Shown one piece after another: positions 58,862 to 64,000 of a stretch of 64,000 bases of DNA. Positions within the stretch are counted from its first letter, which is position 1. Every line of letters begins with the position of its first letter. Below the pieces are notes generated by a model. The model worked only from the letters and a program-made list of their open reading frames with translations, searched no databases and was not told the DNA's origin. The stretch is taken from NCBI RefSeq assembly GCF_001418105.1, contig NZ_LIQI01000022.1, forward strand, positions 124,001 through 188,000. Reading direction: 5' to 3'. Made by a program: the position numbers and the translations under genes. The DNA comes from Lacinutrix himadriensis. Its GTDB lineage: Bacteria > Bacteroidota > Bacteroidia > Flavobacteriales > Flavobacteriaceae.

Positions 58862-60190
58862 TTATTTATCTCCGTAAACTTCTTTTACAAAGTCTTCGTA
58901 CGTTAATTCTTTAACTTTAACGTTTGCCTTTTCTTTATAGATACTTAATAAGCGTTGGCTAACGATTTGTTCTGATATTTTACGAGCTTCCTCTTGGTTA
59001 GATAAAACACGAGCAGCAATATCGTCTAGTTCTTTTTCTGAAGGATTCATTTGTCCGAACTGCGCCATTTGTGCTTTAATCATGTTTTTAGCATGCCCTT
59101 GAATATCTTCTAAGGTTACTTGGATTTTGTTATCTGTGATTAGTTTCCCTTCAATTAATTGGTAACGTAAGCTTTTTTCAGATTTTTCATATTCGTCTTT
59201 AGCTTGGTCTTCACTTAATTGTTGTTCTCCTGCAGTTTGCATCCATTTTTGTAAAAATGCTGCTGGTAAATCAAATTTAGTATTTGCTACTAAATATTCT
59301 GTAACATCATTTAAAAGTTTTTGATCTCCTTGTTGCACGAATTGTTTTTCGGCATCTTCTTTAATCTTTTCTTTTAACTCAGAAACAGAAGTTACGCTAC
59401 CATCTGCAAATAATTTGGTAAATAACTCTTGGTCTAAATCTGCAAGCTCACGTTTGTTAATTTCTGTAACCGTAAAAGTTACTTCAATTTCTAAACCATG
59501 TGCATCTTCATGTTGTACTTTTAATGCATGCATTAAATCATGATCGTCACTATATAAACCTTTTGTTTTTAAAGTAATTACATCACCAACTTTAGCACCA
59601 ACAAATTTCTTTGCGTTTGCAGCTCCTTTAAGTTTATCTAAAGTGATAGTTACTGTATTTTCAATTTCTTTTTCTTCGTTCTTAAAAGTTCCAGTTATTT
59701 CACTGTCTTTTTCGATTTCTGTTTGCGAAATTAATTTACCGTATTGTTTTTGGATGTTTACGATTTGATCATCAATCATTTTATCTCCAGCAACAATATT
59801 ATAATGTGTTATTGCTTTTTTACTTTTTAAGTCTACGCTAAATTCTGGTGCTAAACCTAATTCAAATTCAAAAGAAAAGTTTTCGGCTTCCCAATTGATT
59901 TCGTCTTGTACTTTTGGTAACGGTTGCCCTAAAACATCTAACTTTTCTTCGGTTAAATATTTATTTAAACCTTCTTGTAAAAGTTTGTTCACCTCGTCTA
60001 CTAAAACGGCTTTACCATATTGTTTCTTAACCATTCCCATTGGCACGTGCCCTTTTCTAAATCCAGGAATGTTAGCAGTTTTTCTATAATCAACTAAGAT
60101 TTTTTCAATTTTGTCGCTATAATCTTCTTTAGCGATTTCTACTTTTACTACTGCATTTAATGCATCAATGTTTTCTCTTGTAATATTCAT
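58862..60190 (-). CDS. tig: trigger factor
   Basis: This is a ribosome-associated chaperone and peptidyl-prolyl isomerase. In the 442-residue protein, the N-terminal ribosome-binding domain holds the signature region FRKGHVPMGMVKKQYG (about 42-57), matching the GFRxGKxP tip. A diverged middle (PPIase-type) domain and a long helical C-terminal arm follow. A full TTTG-N20-TATTTTTG promoter lies upstream. Confidence 0.93.
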   Translation of the reverse strand: MNITRENIDALNAVVKVEIAKEDYSDKIEKILVDYRKTANIPGFRKGHVPMGMVKKQYGKAVLVDEVNKLLQEGLNKYLTEEKLDVLGQPLPKVQDEINWEAENFSFEFELGLAPEFSVDLKSKKAITHYNIVAGDKMIDDQIVNIQKQYGKLISQTEIEKDSEITGTFKNEEKEIENTVTITLDKLKGAANAKKFVGAKVGDVITLKTKGLYSDDHDLMHALKVQHEDAHGLEIEVTFTVTEINKRELADLDQELFTKLFADGSVTSVSELKEKIKEDAEKQFVQQGDQKLLNDVTEYLVANTKFDLPAAFLQKWMQTAGEQQLSEDQAKDEYEKSEKSLRYQLIEGKLITDNKIQVTLEDIQGHAKNMIKAQMAQFGQMNPSEKELDDIAARVLSNQEEARKISEQIVSQRLLSIYKEKANVKVKELTYEDFVKEVYGDK

Positions 60191-60297
60191 TATAAATGAT
60201 ATAAAACCCTAAAAGGGCATTTAACACTAGTTTAGATTTCCGTTTTACGAGAAATAAAATTTAAAAGAAACTTCAAATAATTCCTTTTAAAGGAGTG

Positions 60298-60329
60298 CAA
60301 AAATACTACTTTTTTACACTACAACAAAG
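60298..60329 (-). promoter_or_regulatory. promoter of tig
   Basis: On the minus strand TTTG (60329-60326), a 20-bp spacer and TATTTTTG (60305-60298) match the Bacteroidota consensus exactly. The leader to the ATG is about 100 nt. Confidence 0.7.
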
Positions 60330-60352
60330 TTTTTAACGTATTGAAAATTAGC

Positions 60353-60700
60353 CTACTTTTTATCTTGTTTCAAAAAAGATTGCAAGATAGATTGCAAGAT
60401 GCTTAATAGCACACTAAAAAGCATTGCTGTCCAGAAGCTACGTACCGCAAAACCATCTATAAAATTATCGGCTAAAAGTATAATAAACGCATTAATAACA
60501 AACAGAAATAAACCTAGTGTTACAATGGTTACTGGTAAGGTTAAAATTACTAAAATAGGTTTTACTATAAGGTTTAAAAGAGAAAGTACAATGGCTACAA
60601 TAATTGCGGTTTGATAACCATCTACTTGTACTCCAGATAATATATTCGCTAATACAAATACAGCAATAGCATTTAATAGAAGTCTTATTATTAAGTTCAT
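60353..60700 (-). CDS. phage holin family 4 (COG1950) small membrane protein
   Basis: The 115-residue protein has four membrane helices: LLLNAIAVFVLANIL, TAIIVAIVLSLLNLIVKPILVIL, TIVTLGLFLFVINAFIILLA, AMLFSVLLSILQSIL, with the NLIVKPILVILTLPVTIVTLGLF family core. It is annotated as holin-like by similarity, but it is a common chromosomal membrane protein and there is no phage context here. Transcribed with or near the alpha/beta hydrolase. Confidence 0.82.
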   Translation of the reverse strand: MNLIIRLLLNAIAVFVLANILSGVQVDGYQTAIIVAIVLSLLNLIVKPILVILTLPVTIVTLGLFLFVINAFIILLADNFIDGFAVRSFWTAMLFSVLLSILQSILQSFLKQDKK

Positions 60701-60747
60701 ATTTTTGTTTATTTAATTAGTATATAATAACCATAATTAGTTACCAT

Positions 60748-61527
60748 CTAATTTACAAAATCTATTACAGCTTTATAGAAATCTTCAGGGTTTTCTGCAT
60801 GTAACCAATGTCCGGCGTTAGCAATAGTCGTAATCTTTGCTAAAGGAAAATGTCTAGTAATTAATGCTTCGTCTTGTAGCGCAATGTATTCGCTTTTGTC
60901 ACCACGAAGAAACAAAGTGTCTTTGTCAAATTTTGCATGCATTGGTAATGCTTCGCCAACTTCACTTACATTTTCTTTTAAAGCCTCTAAGTTTATACGA
61001 AGTGCTAATTTTCCTTTCTCTATCCAATATAGATTTTTAAGTAAAAACTGTCTGGTTCCAGGTTCTGAAACAAAATTAGCTAATACTTTATCTGCAGCTC
61101 CTCGTGTTTTTAGTTCTTCAAAATTCAGACTACTTAATCCGTCTAAAATAGCATCGTGATGAATTGGGTAAAATCTTGGAGAGATATCTGCTATAATTAA
61201 TTTAGAAACTAATTCTGGATATTCTGTAGCAAACAACATGGCCGTTTTCCCTCCCATAGAATGACCAAGTAAAACAATATCTCCTAGGTGATGTGCTTCA
61301 CAATAGTTCTTTAAGTCTTCTACTAAAACTTCATAATTAAAAACATCACTATGAAAACTTCTACCATGATTACGTTGGTCTACAAGGTGCACTTGAAAAC
61401 CTGCTTCGCTAAACTGATTACCAAGGGTTTTCCAGTTATCGCTCATACCTAAAAAACCATGAAGAATTATAAATGGTTTTCCTTCGCCTAGTATATTGGA
61501 GTGTAAAATTTCTTTATTTGTCAACAA
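60748..61527 (-). CDS. alpha/beta-fold hydrolase (YbfF-like esterase)
   Basis: The 259-residue protein has an oxyanion HGFLGMSDNWKTLG motif (about 23-36), DQRNHGRS (about 50), the nucleophile elbow LLGHSMGGKTAML (Ser about 93) and the catalytic His in NAGHWLHAENP. This is the YbfF/acyl-CoA esterase-like pattern. It ends 47 bp before the holin-like gene and follows pdxJ by 20 bp, so the three may be one operon. Confidence 0.88.
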   Translation of the reverse strand: MLTNKEILHSNILGEGKPFIILHGFLGMSDNWKTLGNQFSEAGFQVHLVDQRNHGRSFHSDVFNYEVLVEDLKNYCEAHHLGDIVLLGHSMGGKTAMLFATEYPELVSKLIIADISPRFYPIHHDAILDGLSSLNFEELKTRGAADKVLANFVSEPGTRQFLLKNLYWIEKGKLALRINLEALKENVSEVGEALPMHAKFDKDTLFLRGDKSEYIALQDEALITRHFPLAKITTIANAGHWLHAENPEDFYKAVIDFVN

Positions 61528-61547
61528 GCTATTCGTATTTAGAGTTC

Positions 61548-62261
61548 TTATTTAAGTCGTTGTAAATACATTTGAATTACATTTTCTACACCAAGATAAA
61601 GGCTTTCAGAAATTAATGCATGTCCAATAGAGACTTCTAATAATCCTGGAATGTTTTCCTTAAAGAACTTCATATTATCTAAAGACAAATCGTGCCCAGC
61701 ATTTATTCCTAAACCAAGTTGGTTACACAATTCCGCACAAACTGTATATGGCTTAATAGCGTCATGATTACCTAAACCATATTGATGCGCAAAAGCTTCG
61801 GTGTATAATTCAATTCTATCTGCACCAGTTTCTTTTGCTCCTTCCATTTGTTTTACATCTGGATCTACAAAAATGGAAGTTCTAATGCCGTTCGCTTTAA
61901 ATTCTTGAATCACTTCTACTAAAAAATCTTTATGCTTAATAGTATCCCATCCAGCATTACTAGTAATTGCACTTACGCTATCTGGAACCAAAGTAACTTG
62001 GGTTGGTTTTATTGCTAAAACCATATCTATAAATTTCGGAATTGGATTTCCTTCTATATTATATTCGGTGTATACTTCTGGCTTTAAATCGTAAGCATCT
62101 TGATAGCGAATATGTCTTTCGTCTGGTCTTGGATGAATTGTTACTCCTTCTGCTCCAAAACGCTGTACATCTTTTGCAAACTGTACTACATTTGGCAAAT
62201 CGCCACCTCTAGAATTTCGTAAAGTTGCTATCTTATTAATATTTACACTTAGTTTTGTCAT
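61548..62261 (-). CDS. pdxJ: pyridoxine 5'-phosphate synthase
   Basis: This enzyme makes pyridoxine 5'-phosphate from 3-amino-1-hydroxyacetone phosphate and 1-deoxyxylulose 5-phosphate. The ATG at 62261 (MTKLSVNINKIATLRNSRGG) gives 237 residues, the family length; a longer frame adds ten unlikely residues. Seen are EGVTIHPRPDERHI, VTLVPDS, RTSIFVDPD, ELYTEAFAH and GLGINAGHDLSLDN. A TATTTTTG box (62288-62281, minus strand) is 20-27 bp upstream. It is divergent from the CBS gene. Confidence 0.95.
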   Translation of the reverse strand: MTKLSVNINKIATLRNSRGGDLPNVVQFAKDVQRFGAEGVTIHPRPDERHIRYQDAYDLKPEVYTEYNIEGNPIPKFIDMVLAIKPTQVTLVPDSVSAITSNAGWDTIKHKDFLVEVIQEFKANGIRTSIFVDPDVKQMEGAKETGADRIELYTEAFAHQYGLGNHDAIKPYTVCAELCNQLGLGINAGHDLSLDNMKFFKENIPGLLEVSIGHALISESLYLGVENVIQMYLQRLK

Positions 62262-62280
62262 TATATAAAGTATTATAGTA

Positions 62281-62288
62281 CAAAAATA
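62281..62288 (-). promoter_or_regulatory. -7 box of pdxJ
   Basis: TATTTTTG on the minus strand fits TAnnTTTG, 20-27 bp before the chosen pdxJ ATG, which favours that start over the upstream one (the upstream ATG at 62291 lies before the box). Confidence 0.5.
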
Positions 62289-62352
62289 CAAACTAGAACA
62301 AGCTTATTGTACTATTTTTTTGATTAATTTGCAGAAGTAAAAATGAAGAAAA

Positions 62353-63012
62353 ATGAATCTTTCTAATTATATAATAAACGACATCAAACCACTTACACTA
62401 ACAGATAGCGTTCGTGATTTACAAGTGCTGTTTAACCAACTCACCTATTCCCATATTCCTATAGAAAGCAAGGAAGGTGTTTATTTAGGTTGTATTTCTG
62501 AAACAGATGTACATTGCTTTGAGACTACAAAACTAGTAAGTGAAATTACATATTCCGTGGAAGGCTTTTTTGTTAGAGAAGACACCAATTGGTTAGATAC
62601 ATTAGAAGCTTTTGCACAGAACTCGACGAATATCATGCCTGTTTTAAGCAAGAGCAATACTTATTTAGGATATTACGAACTTAAAGATGTTATTGGTTTG
62701 TTTAATGACACTCCTTTTTTCTCGGAAGCTGGAGGTATATTAATAGTAGAGAAAGGTTTAAATGATTATTCCTTTAGCGAAATAAGTCAAATAGTAGAAT
62801 CTAATGACGGAAAACTATTAGGTGCTTTTATTTCTAAAATGGAAAACGATGTAGTCCAAATAACATTAAAAGTAGGAAACACAGGATTGAATGACATTAT
62901 GCAAACTTTTAGACGTTATAGCTATAATGTAGTTTCTGGACATGAAGAGGACAGTTATCTTGAAAGTCTAAAAGAACGATCAGACTATCTTAACAAATAT
63001 CTAAATATCTAA
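62353..63012 (+). CDS. CBS-domain protein
   Basis: The 219-residue protein has two CBS motifs in the first about 125 residues (PLTLTDSVRDLQVLFNQLTYSHIPI; DTNWLDTLEAFAQNSTNIMPVL...YLGYYELKDVIGLF). An ACT-like C-terminal half follows (GLNDYSFSEISQIVESNDGKLLG, VQITLKVG). CBS pairs usually bind adenine nucleotides. One base separates its stop from nadK, so regulation of or by NAD(P) metabolism is possible. Confidence 0.85.
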   Translation: MNLSNYIINDIKPLTLTDSVRDLQVLFNQLTYSHIPIESKEGVYLGCISETDVHCFETTKLVSEITYSVEGFFVREDTNWLDTLEAFAQNSTNIMPVLSKSNTYLGYYELKDVIGLFNDTPFFSEAGGILIVEKGLNDYSFSEISQIVESNDGKLLGAFISKMENDVVQITLKVGNTGLNDIMQTFRRYSYNVVSGHEEDSYLESLKERSDYLNKYLNI

Positions 63013-63013
63013 G

Positions 63014-63886
63014 ATGAAGATAGCTATTTATAGTCAGTATTATTCCGAAAAAACCATAGATGCATTTCAAATTTTATTGCAATTGCTATTAAAGGAAGAT
63101 GTCGAAATCTGCATAGAACAAGAGTTTTTAAATCATATAAAATCTTCGATAAAAAATGCAACTATTCCATCTTTCACAGAATTAAACAGAAGTTTTGATC
63201 TATTAATAAGTATTGGTGGAGATGGTACTATTTTGCGAGCAATAACCTATGTGAAAGATTTAAACATTCCAATTGTTGGAATAAACACAGGACGTTTAGG
63301 CTTTTTAGCAACCATACGAACAGACGATATAGAAGAAGCTTTTAAAAATATTTTAAATAAAAACTATAAAATTTCCGAACGTAGTTTACTAAGTATTGAA
63401 ACCTCTCCTGAAAATACCGATATTAAAGAAATAAACTTTGCCTTAAATGAAATTGCAGTAAGTAGAAAAAACACCACTTCTATGATTACTGTAGACACCA
63501 AATTGAATGGAGAATATTTAACGTCGTACTGGAGTGATGGCTTGATAGTATCTACGCCAACTGGCTCTACAGGATATTCACTAAGTTGTGGCGGACCAGT
63601 AATAACGCCAGACACCAATAGTTTTGTATTAACTCCTATTGCGCCTCACAACCTAAGTGCAAGACCACTAGTAATACCAGACTCTACAGAAATAGAATTA
63701 ATGGTAGACGGTAGAGAAGACCAGCATTTAGTTTCTTTAGATTCTAGAATAGCCACACTAAATAATAACACCATTATAAAGATTAAAAAAGCAGATTTCA
63801 CAGTGAAAATGCTAGAGTTATTAGAAGAAAGCTTTCTAGATACACTCAGAAAAAAACTACTTTGGGGTGAGGATAAACGGAATTAA
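63014..63886 (+). CDS. nadK: NAD kinase
   Basis: This enzyme phosphorylates NAD to NADP. The 290-residue protein shows the catalytic GGDGT motif in LISIGGDGTILRAITYV (about 64-80), VGINTGRLGFLA, ALNEIAVSRKN and the SDGLIVSTPTGSTGYSLSCGGPVI block. It is directly downstream of the CBS gene in a two-gene unit. Confidence 0.96.
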   Translation: MKIAIYSQYYSEKTIDAFQILLQLLLKEDVEICIEQEFLNHIKSSIKNATIPSFTELNRSFDLLISIGGDGTILRAITYVKDLNIPIVGINTGRLGFLATIRTDDIEEAFKNILNKNYKISERSLLSIETSPENTDIKEINFALNEIAVSRKNTTSMITVDTKLNGEYLTSYWSDGLIVSTPTGSTGYSLSCGGPVITPDTNSFVLTPIAPHNLSARPLVIPDSTEIELMVDGREDQHLVSLDSRIATLNNNTIIKIKKADFTVKMLELLEESFLDTLRKKLLWGEDKRN

Positions 63887-63936
63887 ACAATATTTTAACC
63901 GAAATACTGTTTTATTCCCATACAATTTGATTCAAA

Positions 63937-63968
63937 TTGTTATTGGCTAATCTTATTTATTATATTTG
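63937..63968 (+). promoter_or_regulatory. promoter of the gene running off the right edge
   Basis: TTG (63937-63939), a 21-bp spacer and TATATTTG (63961-63968) match the Bacteroidota layout, ending 16 bp before an ATG at 63985. Confidence 0.6.
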
Positions 63969-63984
63969 CAAACTTTAATCGTAT

Positions 63985-64000
63985 ATGAGGTATTTTATTA
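63985..64000 (+). CDS. first codons of a gene continuing beyond the window
   Basis: ATG at 63985 begins MRYFI before the edge, preceded by a consensus promoter. In other flavobacteria the gene after nadK often encodes an exported DUF6089-type protein; five codons cannot confirm this. Confidence 0.4.

Noticed and set aside
60353-60700. Prophage remnant suggested by the holin-like gene
   Set aside because: The protein is a common chromosomal four-helix membrane protein and its neighbours are all housekeeping genes.

Overview
The window looks like a chromosomal segment of a marine-type Flavobacteriaceae bacterium (Bacteroidota); the genus cannot be fixed from sequence alone. The evidence is low GC content, several TAnnTTTG promoter boxes (some with a TTTG box 18-21 bp upstream), little visible Shine-Dalgarno sequence, a type IX secretion (T9SS) C-terminal sorting domain, a folK-deoxynucleoside kinase fusion, a carotenoid cluster beside a MerR/B12 regulator, and familiar flavobacterial gene orders (clpX-clpP-tig; pdxJ divergent from CBS-nadK). 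No prophage, insertion sequence, CRISPR array or rRNA was seen.

Region 1 (1-9.9 kb) looks like a neutral-lipid or inclusion-body locus. All eight genes from 6422 down to 1 lie on the minus strand: a lysine-tailed protein, a SARP/BTAD-type regulator, three paralogous phasin-like proteins (one with a histone H1/PhaF-like tail), a TetR regulator, an ABC1/UbiB-like kinase and a 5'-complete, 3'-truncated wax ester synthase/diacylglycerol acyltransferase. Divergent to them are glpK and glpD. A palindrome ACTATGCAYGCATAGT sits upstream of the acyltransferase, of glpK and (12 kb away) of etfBA, which suggests a lipid/glycerol regulon.

Region 2 (9.9-18.9 kb) holds a four-gene signalling operon (unknown anchored protein, integral membrane protein, histidine kinase, LuxR-type response regulator). 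Next come two small unknown genes sharing a 5' leader with a covarying stem, then a DUF5686 outer-membrane protein, pdhB and a T9SS-secreted protein.

Region 3 (19-37 kb) is mostly housekeeping: etfBA, a bifunctional nuclease, a nucleoside transporter, thyA, a tandem TonB_C-like protein, a CBM48 protein, a membrane-anchored dihydrofolate reductase fusion, a small cysteine/histidine-rich exported protein, a TetR-controlled HAD-SDR operon with two matching operators, a FAD oxidoreductase, fabD-lspA, galE, a sugar aminotransferase and waaA.

Region 4 (37-50 kb) begins with an 11-residue-repeat lipoprotein and a roughly 163-bp tandem repeat array directly downstream of a tRNA-Gly/tRNA-Leu operon. 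It continues with mutS, a DUF1573 protein, an RNA methyltransferase, folK-dNK, a VUT transporter, a large AsmA-like protein, rpsU, DUF2797 and GH3.

Region 5 (50-56 kb) is a probable light/B12-controlled carotenoid cluster: a CarH/LitR-type repressor with intact cobalamin motifs, divergent from a fasciclin lipoprotein and crtI-crtB-crtZ-crtY. crtI is interrupted by a one-base frameshift. Several copies of a TTGTCTAA-type motif overlap a consensus promoter in the divergent region.

Region 6 (56-64 kb) carries a GNAT acetyltransferase, clpX, clpP, tig, a small four-helix membrane protein, an alpha/beta hydrolase, pdxJ, a CBS protein, nadK and the first codons of one more gene.
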